Positions 46,566 to 56,135 of a DNA stretch of 64,000 bases are shown here, in pieces. The position numbers and the translations under genes were made by a program. The stretch covers positions 121,035 through 185,034 of the forward strand of contig JADJCP010000007.1 of the NCBI GenBank assembly GCA_016703155.1, read 5' to 3'. The notes below the pieces were generated by a model. The model was not told where the DNA came from. It was given only the letters and a program-made list of their open reading frames with translations, and did no database searches. Source of the stretch: Hydrogenophilales bacterium (lineage in GTDB: Bacteria > Pseudomonadota > Gammaproteobacteria > Burkholderiales > Thiobacillaceae). Within the stretch, counting starts at the first letter, position 1. Each line of letters opens with the position of its first letter.

Positions 46566-47801
46566 TCAGGGCGTCAGCCCGAAGGCCGCCAGGGCCTCGC
46601 CCACGTCATGCGCCTTGAGCAGCCGTTCCTGCAAGGTGGCCGGGGAGTAGTGGTTTTCCGGCAGGGCGTCGGCGAAGCGGGTCGCCGCGGCTTCGTCATC
46701 GAAGAACTTGCGGAACATCCAGTAGAGCTGGTGCCGGTCGCATAAGCCGAGTTCCTGCCGGAAATCGACCCGAGCGGAGCGGATTGCCGCTTCGTCGATC
46801 AGTTCGGGGTGGTTGGTGGTCAGGAAGATCACCGAGCCTTCGTGCGCGGCGACGCCATCCAGGGCGTTGATGAAGCCGGAATAGGACACTTTCACCTGGG
46901 CATCGACCTTGTCGCGGGCGCGGAAGAAGGCGTCGATGTCCTCGATGAGAATTACCGAGCGCGGCGGTACCGTGGAGAGCAGGTTGCCGATCTTCTCGTC
47001 GGTGACGCTGGGCGAAGCGAGCGACAGACTGCATACGTTGAGGGCCATTTCCGAGGCCAGGGCGGTGACCAGCGAGGTCTTGCCGGTACCTGGCGGGCCG
47101 TGCAGCAGATAACCCCGGCGCCAGGGGATGCCGAGGTTTTCATAGCGCAGGCGCGAGGCAAAGAATTTCTGCATGTCGGCGACGATGGCTTCGGTCTGGC
47201 CGGTCTTCAGGACGATGGAGTCGAGACGCCGGTTGTTGCCCAGACGTGCCCGCTGCCACTCGTTGGTGTAGGGGCTGGGGATGTAGATGGCGACCCGGTT
47301 GAGTTCGCGCGCCATGCGGTGCTCCAGGGCGTCCTGGACGAAGGCCTCCATGGGCTTGCGGTCGCGGCCCGGCATCGACAGGGTGATCTTCTCGATAATG
47401 TTGGCGGCGACTTGGACCTCGCGCTGCATCCACATCCAGCGGCCATTCAGGCGGAAGATGTGGAAACCTTCGCCGGGCGAAAGATAGGCCTCGGGGCGAC
47501 CGCCCTGCTGCAATTCATCGGCCAGATTCTGGTAGGCCGGCCCCTGGCGCACGGCGCGCACCGTGAAATTGTGGCTGCCGCGCAGGGCGTCCTGGGCATG
47601 CATGTACTCGACCAGGGTGGTGAACATCAATTCGTCGCGGGAATCGAAATTCAGGGTGACGACGAAGAACTGCCGTCCCCAGGAGGCGACCTTGCCGGGG
47701 ATGTCGCGCAGCCACATGGCCAGCATGCCCAAGGCGCCCAGCAACAAGCCGCCGGAGAAAAAGGCGTTGCCGGCGAAAGCGGCTTGCAGGGATTCAAGCA
47801 T
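46566..47801 (-). CDS. BCS1-like AAA+ ATPase with N-terminal TM helix
   Basis: One N-terminal TM helix (AFFSGGLLLGALGMLAMWL), a BCS1-type middle domain, then an AAA module: Walker A GPPGTGKTS, Walker B SVILIEDIDAFF, and sensor LTTNHPELID. Mitochondrial Bcs1 translocates a folded iron-sulfur protein; bacterial members are little studied. MLESLQAAF at 47801 is chosen as the start. The ORF extends to 47879 only by translating the G/C-tract repeat element. Confidence 0.82.
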   Translation of the reverse strand: MLESLQAAFAGNAFFSGGLLLGALGMLAMWLRDIPGKVASWGRQFFVVTLNFDSRDELMFTTLVEYMHAQDALRGSHNFTVRAVRQGPAYQNLADELQQGGRPEAYLSPGEGFHIFRLNGRWMWMQREVQVAANIIEKITLSMPGRDRKPMEAFVQDALEHRMARELNRVAIYIPSPYTNEWQRARLGNNRRLDSIVLKTGQTEAIVADMQKFFASRLRYENLGIPWRRGYLLHGPPGTGKTSLVTALASEMALNVCSLSLASPSVTDEKIGNLLSTVPPRSVILIEDIDAFFRARDKVDAQVKVSYSGFINALDGVAAHEGSVIFLTTNHPELIDEAAIRSARVDFRQELGLCDRHQLYWMFRKFFDDEAAATRFADALPENHYSPATLQERLLKAHDVGEALAAFGLTP

Positions 47802-47831
47802 CGCGGCGCGGCGCGTCAGGGAAGGATTGAG

Positions 47832-47934
47832 AAATCCCCCCTCTCCCCCCTTTTGCAAAGGGGGGAACCACGCATCCACTCCGTATAAGTGATTTCAACT
47901 CCCCCCTTTGCAAAAGGGGGGATGGGGGGGATTT
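47832..47934. repeat. Inverted-repeat element with long G and C tracts
   Basis: The left end AAATCCCCCCTCTCCCCCC (47832-47850) pairs with GGGGGGATGGGGGGGATTT (47916-47934). Inside are two smaller palindromes built on CCCCCCTTTTGCAAA(A)GGGGGG. The form is that of a non-coding palindromic dispersed repeat of the REP/MITE kind. It lies between the AAA gene and the thioredoxin remnant. Confidence 0.8.
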
Positions 47935-47977
47935 AGCGGCGTCTGGAATACGCATCCGCATCACCCCGTGAAGGGGA

Positions 47978-48193
47978 TCAAGCCTCGCCCTTGCTCTCGT
48001 TGGCGATCTCTTCATGCACCTTGGCCATGTCGATCTCCTTGGCGCGGGCGATCAGGTCGTCGAAGGCACCGGCGGGCAGGGCGCCAGGCTGGGCGTAGAT
48101 AATGACGTGCTCACGGAAGATCATCAGCGTGGGAATGGAACGAATCTGGAAATGGCCGGCCAGGCCTTGATGCTCTTCCGTGTTGAGCCAGGC
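47978..48193 (-). pseudogene. Thioredoxin remnant (C-terminal half)
   Basis: Translating this frame gives AWLNTEEHQGLAGHFQ, IRSIPTLMIFREHVIIY, AQPGALPAGAFDDLIARA and an EIDMAKVHEEIANESK tail. These are the cis-Pro loop and C-terminal half of thioredoxin. The N-terminal half with the CGPC active site is absent. At 48186-48193 the sequence passes directly into the RND pump gene in another frame, through a shared GCCTGGCT. The remnant cannot be redox active. Confidence 0.75.
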
Positions 48194-51165
48194 CCAGCGG
48201 GCGGCGAATCTCGGCGCCGGCGCCCCAGCCGATGGCGATGGGCAGGGTGCCGGCGAGGGCGGCGAGGGTGGTCATCATGATCGGCCGGAAGCGCACCAGA
48301 CAGGCCTCGCGGATCGCCGCGACCGCCGCCATGCCGTGGCCGCGCTGCCGTTCCAGGGCGACGTCGATCATCATGATGGCGTTCTTCTTGACGATGCCGA
48401 TGAGCATGATGATGCCGACGAAAGCATAGAGGCTTAGATCCACCTTGAACAGCCAGAGGGTGAGCAGGGCGCCGAGGCCGGCCGAGGGCAGGCCGGAGAG
48501 GATGGTGAGCGGGTGCACGAAGCTCTCGTAGAGGATGCCCAGCACCAGATAGACCACCAGCACGGCGACCAGGAGCAGCAGTCCCAAACCCTTCTGCGAT
48601 GTCTCGAAGGCCTGGGCCGTACCTTGCAGGCTGGTGGTGAGGGAGGCCGGCATGCGCAGTTCCCGTTCCAGGGCCTTGATCTGCTCGACCGCCGTGCCCA
48701 GCGAGACGCCGGGTTGCAGGTTGAAGGACAGGGTAACGGCGGGCAGTTGCCCTTGATGGTTGATGGTCAGCGCCTGGGAGGCGCGACTCACCGTGGTCAC
48801 GGTGTCGAGCGGCACCAGGGCGCCACTGGAGGAACGTACATGCAGGCGCGCCAGGATGCCCGGATCGTCCTGGAATTCCGGGGCGAGTTCGAGGATCACC
48901 TGGTATTGGTTGGTGGCGCCGTAGATTGTGGAAATCTGGCGCGCGCTGAAGGCGTTTTGCAGGGCGTCTTCGACCTGGCCGAAGCTCAGTCCGAGTGCCG
49001 CCAGCTTGTCCCGGTCGATCGCCAGGGCCAGCGTCGGGCTGGAGTTGTTGAGGTTGCTGTTGACGTCGACGAAGCCGGGGAGGCCGCGCAGCCGCTCCAG
49101 CAATACTTCGGTCCAGTGGTACAGCTCGTTCAGGTCCGTGTCCTGCAAAGTGTATTGATACTGACCGCTGCTGATCTGGCCGCCAAGGCTGATCGGCGGC
49201 GGATTTTGCAGCGATACCTTGATCCCCGGCACGGCGGCCAGTTTGGGTCGTAGCGCGGCGATGATCTGGTCCGGGGTCATGTCCCGTTGCGCGCTTGGCT
49301 TCAGGCGTAGCAGCAGGATGCCGCTGTTCGCAGTGATGCGCGAGCCGCCGGCGCCGACCACGGACATCAGCACTTCCAGATTGGGATCCTGCGCGGCGAT
49401 GGCCACCGCCGCGCGCTGGCGTTCCACCATGGCCGCGAACGAGGTATCCGGGGCCCCCTCGGTGCGGCCGACGATGCGACCGCTGTCGCCGCTGGGCAGG
49501 AAGTCCTTGGGCACCTCGCGGTACAAGGCGACGCTGGCGACCACGGTGAGCAGGAAGGTGGCGAGCACCAGTCGCGGATGCGCCAGGCTCCAATCGAGGC
49601 CGGTGCGGTAAGCGTCCAGCAGGGCCTCGAAGGCGCGCTCGGAGAGCCGGTAGGCCCGGCCGTGCTGGGCCGTCTTCTCCTGCTTGATGTAGCGGCTGGC
49701 GAGCATCGGCGTCAGGGTCAGCGAGACCAGGCCGGAGATCAGGATGGCGGCGGAGATGGTCACCGCGAATTCATGCAGCAGACGGCCGATGATGCCGCCC
49801 ATGAACATCACCGGAATGAATACCGCCACCAGCGACAGGGTCATGGAGATGATGGTGAAGCCGATCTCGCGGGCACCCTTGATGGAGGCGTCGAAGGGTT
49901 TCTCGCCAGCCTCGATGTGACGCACGATGTTCTCCAGCATGACGATGGCATCGTCGACCACAAAGCCGACCGCCAGCGTCAGGGCCAGCAGGGACAGGTT
50001 GTCGAGGCTGAAGCCCAGGGCATACATGGCGGCGAAGGTGCCGACCACGGAGATTGGCAGGGCCAGGGCCGGAATGATCGTCGCCGAGAGATTGCGCAGG
50101 AAGAGCAGGATCACCAGCACGACCAGACAGCCGGCCAGGACCAGGGTGAACTGCACGTCGTTGACCGATTCATGGATCGACACACTGCGGTCATAGAACA
50201 CCGACAGCTCGACCGAGGCCGGCAATTTTTCCTGGAAGGCCGGCAGGATGGCCTTGATCGCCGCCACCGTGGCGATGGTGTTGGCGCCCGGTTGGCGCTG
50301 GATGGCGAGGATGATGGCGCGCTGGTCGCCATGTTTGTCGACGATCCAGTTGGCGCGGCGATTGTCCTCGACGTCGTCGCGCACCAGGGCCACTTCGTCC
50401 AGGCGCACCGGGGCGCCGTTGCGCCAGGCGACGACCAGAGGCCGGTAGGCGGCGGCGGTCTCGAGCTGGCCGTTGCTGCGGATCGCCAGGGTCTGCCTGG
50501 CGCCTTCCAGGTTGCCGGTGGGCTGATTGACGTTGGCGCCGGCGACCGCCGCATGCAATTCGTCCAGGCCGATGCCCCGCGCGGCGAGCTGGTGCGGGTC
50601 GGCATGGATGCGCACGGCATATTTCTGTTCGCCGTAAATCTGCACCTGGGCGACCCCGGGGATCGTCGAGATGCGCTGCGCCAGCTGGGTCGAGGCGTAT
50701 TCGTTGACCACTGGCAGGGGCAATGTCGGCGAGTGCATGGCCAGGTAGAAGATCGGCGAATCGGCCGGGTTGACCTTGCGGAACGAGGGCGGCGATGGCA
50801 TCTCGTTGGGCAGCTTGCGTTGCGCCGCGGCGATGGCCGCCTGCACATCCTGGGCGGCGGCATCGATGTCGCGATCCAGGGCGAATTGCAGGGTGATGGA
50901 GGTGGCGCCACGGGCACTCACCGAGCTCATGTTGTCCAGGCCGGCGATGGTCGAGAACTGCCTCCAGGGGCGTCGCCACCGACGCCGCCATGGTCTCCGG
51001 CGAAGCGCCGGGGAGCGATGCGCTGACCGAGATGGTCGGGAAGTCGACGCTGGGGAGTTCCGAGACCGGCAGGAAGCGATAGGCGATGATGCCGAAAATC
51101 AGGAACGCCGCCATCAGCAGCGTCGTCATCACCGGTCGGCGGATGCAGAGTTCGGGGAGCTGCAT
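48111..51165 (-). pseudogene. RND efflux pump, inner-membrane subunit (HAE1 family), N-terminal frameshift and lost C-terminus
   Basis: Starts MQLPELCIRRPVMTTLLMAA at 51165, four bases after the adaptor stop. The frame breaks near 50960 (two bases lost; MSSVSARGATSITLQF follows in the next frame), then runs through the porter and TM domains, including VGFVVDDAIVMLENI with the proton-relay Asp-Asp, GIVKKNAIMMID and PIAIGWGAGAE. After RRPLGLA the frame enters thioredoxin DNA and ends as nonsense at 48111. About 30-40 residues including the last TM helix are missing. Confidence 0.85.
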
Positions 51166-51168
51166 GAC

Positions 51169-52308
51169 CTATTTACTCCCGCGCACGCTTTCCGGGGAGG
51201 GCTTGATGCTCACCTTCGATTTCGGCGTCAGGCGTAGATGGCCGTCGGTGACGACGGTTTCGCCACCTTGCAAACCCTGCGTGACGATGGCGGTGCCTTC
51301 CCGGCTGTCCACCAGGGTGACCTTGCGTTGTTCGATGCCCTTGTCCGGTTTGACCACCAGCACGAAGGCACCATGCGGGCCTTGCTGGATTGCCTCGGCG
51401 GGCAGTGTTGCCGCGCTGTGCCATTGGTCCAGGGCAATGCGGACACTGAGGAATTGCCCCGGCGACAAGCGTTCCTTGTCGTTGGGCGTGCTCGCCTTGA
51501 GCTGGATGGTGCCGGTACCGGCGTCGACGGCATTGTCGATGAAGTTGACCGTGGCTTCGGTAACGTTCCGGCTATCGTTGCCGACCGTGACCTGCGCCGG
51601 CAGTTTGCCTCGGGCGAGAGCGGCTCGCAGCCTGGGCAGATGCTTCTCCGGTACGGCGAAACCGATGTGCATGGGTTGAACGCGGTTGATCACCGCCAGG
51701 GTGGTCTCGTTGATCTTGACACTGCTGCCCGGGAACACCAGTTTGGCGCCGACGATGCCGTCGGTGGGCGCGCGTAGCGTCGCATAGCCGAGTTGCAGGC
51801 GAGCCAGGTCGACGGCCGCCTTGTCGGCCAGGGTCGCCGCCTCGGCGGCCTGCAAGACGGTGCGGATATCGCTGACCTTTTCCTCGGAGACGAAACCGCT
51901 TTGCCGTAGCGCCGTGTAGCGCCCGACATCGGCCTGCGCCTTGGCCAGTTGCGCCTGGCTGCGTGCAAGGTTGGCCTCGGCCTGACGCAGTTTTGCCTGC
52001 ATATCGGCGGGATCCAGGCGAATCAGGACATCGCCGCGCCGGACATGCTGGCCCTCGGTGAAAGGCACGGCGGCCACCTGGCCGTCGATGCGGGATTTGA
52101 TGACGACACTCTCCGAAGCGATGCCCCGACCAACCACATCGAGCCACTCGGGCATGTCGCGTATTTCCACCTGGGCCACCTTCACCGGTACCGGTGGGGT
52201 TCCCTTGGCCGTTTTCTTGTCGGTCTTGCCGGCATCGCCGGCGGTTCGGTAGTAGATGCCGGTGCCTGCCACCAGGGCGATGGCCAACAGCATGATAGCT
52301 TTGCGCAT
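51169..52308 (-). CDS. RND efflux periplasmic adaptor (membrane fusion protein)
   Basis: Links the inner-membrane pump to an outer-membrane channel. N-terminal membrane anchor or signal (KAIMLLAIALVAGTGIYY), a split lipoyl domain (KSRIDGQVAAV / TLRAPTDGIVGAKLVFPGS) flanking an alpha-hairpin coiled coil (RQAEANLARSQAQLAKAQAD), then beta-barrel and membrane-proximal domains. MRKAIMLL at 52308 is chosen over 52329. It is intact although the pump it serves is not. No TolC-like gene is in view. Confidence 0.9.
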   Translation of the reverse strand: MRKAIMLLAIALVAGTGIYYRTAGDAGKTDKKTAKGTPPVPVKVAQVEIRDMPEWLDVVGRGIASESVVIKSRIDGQVAAVPFTEGQHVRRGDVLIRLDPADMQAKLRQAEANLARSQAQLAKAQADVGRYTALRQSGFVSEEKVSDIRTVLQAAEAATLADKAAVDLARLQLGYATLRAPTDGIVGAKLVFPGSSVKINETTLAVINRVQPMHIGFAVPEKHLPRLRAALARGKLPAQVTVGNDSRNVTEATVNFIDNAVDAGTGTIQLKASTPNDKERLSPGQFLSVRIALDQWHSAATLPAEAIQQGPHGAFVLVVKPDKGIEQRKVTLVDSREGTAIVTQGLQGGETVVTDGHLRLTPKSKVSIKPSPESVRGSK

Positions 52309-52471
52309 CCTGAGCCTTTCGCGAGTCATACATTTCCGTACCGGGGAGGCTGTCGAGCCACGGCAAGAGCATTCTACCTTCGGAATTCACCCCGAATGTA
52401 ACGACACTGGGGCATTGCAGGCCGGAGCCGATAAGGCGAGGCGTGCATTCTTCAGCTCGTGGAACGCGCGG

Positions 52472-53344
52472 CTAGTTCTGATGTTTGATGAGATCCCGCA
52501 GATAGTCGCCATAGCCGCTCTTGGCCAGGGAGTCGGCCTGGGCGAGAAGCCGAGGGGTGTCGATCCAGCGGTTGCGCCAGGCGATCTCCTCGGGACAGGC
52601 GATCTTCAGGCCCTGGCGGCGCTCGATGGTGGCGATGAACTGGCCGGCGTCGAGCAGCGATTCGTGGGTGCCGGTGTCCAGCCAGGCGGTGCCCCGGCCC
52701 AGGTCGGTGACCGAAAGCTCGCCGCGCTTCAGGTAGACCATGTTGACGTCGGTGATCTCCAGCTCGCCGCGCGGCGAGGGCTTCAGATTGCTGGCGATGT
52801 CGACCACCTGGTTGTCGTAGAAGTACAGGCCGGTGACGGCGAACCGGGATTTCGGCTGCGCCGGCTTTTCTTCGATGCTCACCGCCTTGCCCGAGGCGTC
52901 GAATTCGACCACGCCGTAGCGTTCCGGATCGTGCACCCGGTAGGCGAAGACGCGCGCACCCTGGGTGATTTTTGCCGCCTCCTGCACCCGCTGGGCGAAG
53001 TCGTGGCCGAAGAAGATGTTGTCGCCGAGCACCAAGGCGCAGGTATCGTCGCCGATGAAGTCGCGGCCAAGGATGAAGGCCTGGGCGATGCCCTCGGGAT
53101 TGGGCTGCCGCACGTAGCTGAACTGGACGCCCCACTGCCGGCCATCGCCGAGCAGGCGCTCGAAGAGCGGCGCATCGTGCGGCGTGGTGATCACCAGGAT
53201 CTCGCGGATGCCGGCGAGCATCAGCGCCGACAGCGGGTAGTAGATCATCGGCTTGTCGTACACCGGCAGGAGCTGTTTCGAGATTGGCAGGGTGAGCGGG
53301 TGCAGGCGGGTGCCGGAACCGCCGGCGAGGATGATGCCTTTCAT
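52472..53344 (-). CDS. rfbA: Glucose-1-phosphate thymidylyltransferase
   Basis: First step of dTDP-L-rhamnose synthesis: glucose-1-P plus dTTP to dTDP-glucose. The nucleotide-binding GGSGTRLHPLT, KPMIYYPLSALM and LVLGDNIFFGHDF are all present, and length (290) is normal. The start MKGIILAGG at 53344 overlaps the rmlB stop (ATGA). It is the last gene of the rml operon. Confidence 0.96.
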   Translation of the reverse strand: MKGIILAGGSGTRLHPLTLPISKQLLPVYDKPMIYYPLSALMLAGIREILVITTPHDAPLFERLLGDGRQWGVQFSYVRQPNPEGIAQAFILGRDFIGDDTCALVLGDNIFFGHDFAQRVQEAAKITQGARVFAYRVHDPERYGVVEFDASGKAVSIEEKPAQPKSRFAVTGLYFYDNQVVDIASNLKPSPRGELEITDVNMVYLKRGELSVTDLGRGTAWLDTGTHESLLDAGQFIATIERRQGLKIACPEEIAWRNRWIDTPRLLAQADSLAKSGYGDYLRDLIKHQN

Positions 53345-54413
53345 TTGTGTTCTCCCAGGCCAAGTCGTTCTCCCCGATAGCTGCCATCGCGCACCCGGCG
53401 CCACCAGGCTTCGTTGTTCAGGTACCAGTCGACTGTTTTGCGCATACCGGTCTCGAAGGTTTCCCGCGGCGTCCAGCCGAGTTCGCGTTCGATCTTGGAG
53501 GCGTCGATGGCGTAGCGCAGGTCGTGACCGGGACGGTCGGCTACGTAGGTGATCAGGTCTTTGTAGTGCTGCACGCCGGCGGGCTTCTCGGGGTGCATTT
53601 CTTCGAGCAGGTCGCAGAGCAGGTGGACGACTTCGATGTTCTGCCGCTCGTTGTGGCCGCCGATGTTGTAGGTCTCGCCGGGCGTGCCTCGTTCCAGGAC
53701 CAGGACCAGGGCGCGGGCGTGGTCGTCGACGTAGAGCCAGTCGCGGATCTGGTTGCCCTTGCCGTAAACCGGCAGCGGCTTGCCGTCCAGGGCGTTGAGG
53801 ATCATCAGCGGGATGAGCTTTTCGGGGAAGTGATACGGCCCGTAGTTGTTCGAACAGTTGGTGGTGACCACCGGCAGGCCGTAGGTATGGTGCCAGGCGT
53901 GCACCAGGTGGTCGGACGACGCCTTGCTCGCCGAGTAGGGCGAGTTCGGTTCGTAGGCGGTGGTTTCGGTGAACAGGCCGGTGTCGCCCAGGCTGCCGTA
54001 GACCTCGTCGGTGGAGATGTGGTGGAAGCGGAAGCTGGTCTTTTTCTCACCGTTAAGCGAGTTCCAGTAATTGCGTGCCGCTTCGAGCAGGGTGTAGGTG
54101 CCGACGATGTTGGTCTGGATGAACTCGGCCGGGCCGTCAATGGAGCGGTCGACATGGCTCTCGGCGGCGAGGTGCATGATGCCGTCCGGCTGGTATTGCC
54201 GGAACAGGCGGCCGACCTCGGCGGCGTCGCGGATGTCGACCTGCTCGAAGGTGTAGCGCGGGTCGCTCGCGACCGAGGCTAGGGATTCGAGGTTGCCGGC
54301 GTACGTCAGGCAGTCGACGTTGACGACCGTGTGGCCGGTGTTGGCGATCAGGTGGCGGATGACGGCGGGCCGATGAAGCCGGCGCCGCCGGTGATGAGTA
54401 GGGTTTTCTGCAT
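53341..54413 (-). pseudogene. rfbB: dTDP-glucose 4,6-dehydratase, N-terminal frameshift
   Basis: Converts dTDP-glucose to the 4-keto-6-deoxy sugar. From 54177 the frame is intact: STDEVYGSLG, the catalytic Tyr-Lys YSASKASSDH and NNYGPYHFPEKLIPL. The first 75 residues start at ATG 54413 (MQKTLLITGGAGFIG) and lose frame near 54366-54376, where adding one base restores VIRHLIANTGHTVVNVDCL. Total length after repair (about 358) is exactly that of the family. The enzyme is needed by the intact genes around it, so a sequence error is more likely than decay. Confidence 0.9.
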
Positions 54414-54427
54414 AGGATTATGAATGT

Positions 54428-55228
54428 TCATTTTTCAATACGGTGTACTTTTCCATCAAGGAAAAATAGCTTGCAATTAATAGGGCCAGTTTTGCCTTTT
54501 ATTGCGCCGGTTAAATTTTGTTTTTCTTCAGAGTAAATAAGCCCGGATTGGTTTGCGTCCATAATTACTTCATGGCGCAATGCGCCAGATTTAACTGTTG
54601 AGCAAAATATACGTGACTTAGCGGTGTCTTCGTGGAATGTATGGATTACATTCCACGGGGCGAACGTGAGTGCGGCTAGATATAGAATTAGAGTATATGT
54701 CCACTTCTTGCCATTGGCGACGCCTACAGGGAAAGCCATATGCGAAGTAAAGCCAATAATGAAGAATAAAGTGCTGTAAAGCGCCCCAAATACACCATTA
54801 AAGTAGGCGATGAGGCATATTATCATCAGTGCATGCACGCCCCGGCCAAACGACACCCCAAAAAGAGTTTCAATTGGGTTGCGCTTTTTTTTGAGTGCGA
54901 TTTCTAGTGGGTACGTGTAGTACAGTGAAATAGCCATTAACCCAAGAAAAATGGGTGTTGTATAGGCAAACATCTTGAATAGATTTAGCGAATCTATTGT
55001 GCTTTTTGTACCGATATCGGTTGTTGCCAAGGCAATGCCTGCGACAGCGGCCCCAAGGCTTGCTGCTCCGATTGCCTCACGCCAAGGTCTGGAAACAGAA
55101 GCATGGCAAGCAGGGCATTCGATAGCTCCTGAGTATCTTTCCAATGCTGGTTTATAGAATCTGCCTGGCGTGATGGTGGTTTGGCATACTGGACAATGCC
55201 GATGAAGAGACTTAAGCAATGTTGGCAT
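54428..55228 (-). CDS. Zinc-ribbon, multi-TM protein of unknown function within the rml operon
   Basis: A 266-residue protein. Two CPxC knuckles (CPVCQTTI near residue 12, CPACHASV near 39) form a likely N-terminal zinc ribbon. About four or five TM helices follow (for example FAYTTPIFLGLMAISLYYTY, ALMIICLIAYFNGVFGALY), then a soluble C-terminal domain. It is AT-richer than its neighbours and overlaps rmlD by 17 bases. The start MPTLLKSLHRHCPVC at 55228 is preferred to 55285. No family is known to me; it may be a recent arrival in the operon. Confidence 0.7.
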   Translation of the reverse strand: MPTLLKSLHRHCPVCQTTITPGRFYKPALERYSGAIECPACHASVSRPWREAIGAASLGAAVAGIALATTDIGTKSTIDSLNLFKMFAYTTPIFLGLMAISLYYTYPLEIALKKKRNPIETLFGVSFGRGVHALMIICLIAYFNGVFGALYSTLFFIIGFTSHMAFPVGVANGKKWTYTLILYLAALTFAPWNVIHTFHEDTAKSRIFCSTVKSGALRHEVIMDANQSGLIYSEEKQNLTGAIKGKTGPINCKLFFLDGKVHRIEK

Positions 55229-56135
55229 CGATGTCTTCCTGCACCTGGCGCAAGGCTTCGCGCCAGTCCGGCAGGCGCACGCCAAAGGTGGCGGCGAGCT
55301 TGCCGTTGTCGAGCACGGAGTAGGCGGGGCGTTTCGCCGGGGTCGGGTAGTCGGCGGTACCGATGGCCGTGATCTTTGCCACCTTCACCGGCTCGTGCCG
55401 GCGCTGGTGTTCGACGATGGCCTCGGCGAAGGCGTGCCAGGTGGCCTCGCCGGCGCTAGTCAGGTGGTAGATGCCGGTCTTGGTATGCCAGGCGGCACGG
55501 TCGTCGCCGAGTTGGGCGAGGATTTGCGTGGTGGCTTCGGCGATGTGCCTCGACCAGGTCGGCGCGCCGCGCTGGTCGGCGACCACGCGCAATTCCTCGC
55601 GTTCGCGTGCCAGGCGGCGCAGGGTGCGCAGGAAGTTCTGGCCGCGCGCGCCGTAGACCCAGGCGGTGCGCAGGATCAGGTAGTCGCAGCCGGCGCTGTC
55701 GATGGCGCGCTCGCCGTCCAGCTTGGTGCGACCGTAGACGCCTTGCGGGTTGGGGGTGTCGTCTTCGCAATAGGGCTGGGTGCCGGAGCCGTCGAAGACG
55801 TAGTCCGTCGAGTAATGCACCAGCAGCGCGCCGACCCGACCGGCGGCCTGGGCCAGGAGGCCGGGTCCGGTGGCGTTGATGCGCGTCGCCGCTTCGACTT
55901 CGGTTTCGGCCTTGTCGACGGCGGTGTGCGCGGCGGCGTTGACGATCCAGGTCGGGCGCAGGGCTTCGATCAGCGGGGTGATGCTTTCGGGCTGTTCCAG
56001 GTCGAGGGCATGCGGCGTCGTGCGCCGGCCGACGGCAATGACCTCGCCGAGCGTCGCCAGGCTGCGGCGCAGTTCCCAGGCGACCTGACCGTCGCCGCCG
56101 AGGATCAGGATGCGGCGCGTCGGCTCAGTCGGCAT
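55212..56135 (-). CDS. rfbD: dTDP-4-dehydrorhamnose reductase
   Basis: Final step of dTDP-L-rhamnose synthesis. The cofactor motif GGDGQVAWEL, YSTDYVFDGSG and the catalytic Tyr-Lys YGRTKLDGE are present. Length of 307 residues is typical. The start MPTEPTRRILILGG at 56135 overlaps the rmlC end by 11 bases; the longer open frame upstream is a shadow of rmlC. It is followed by the zinc-ribbon membrane gene instead of rmlB. Confidence 0.93.
   Translation of the reverse strand: MPTEPTRRILILGGDGQVAWELRRSLATLGEVIAVGRRTTPHALDLEQPESITPLIEALRPTWIVNAAAHTAVDKAETEVEAATRINATGPGLLAQAAGRVGALLVHYSTDYVFDGSGTQPYCEDDTPNPQGVYGRTKLDGERAIDSAGCDYLILRTAWVYGARGQNFLRTLRRLAREREELRVVADQRGAPTWSRHIAEATTQILAQLGDDRAAWHTKTGIYHLTSAGEATWHAFAEAIVEHQRRHEPVKVAKITAIGTADYPTPAKRPAYSVLDNGKLAATFGVRLPDWREALRQVQEDIDANIA

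Noticed and set aside
49578..51026. 482-codon plus-strand frame opposite the RND pump
   Set aside because: Antisense shadow rich in Gly, Asp and Gln; no family motif.
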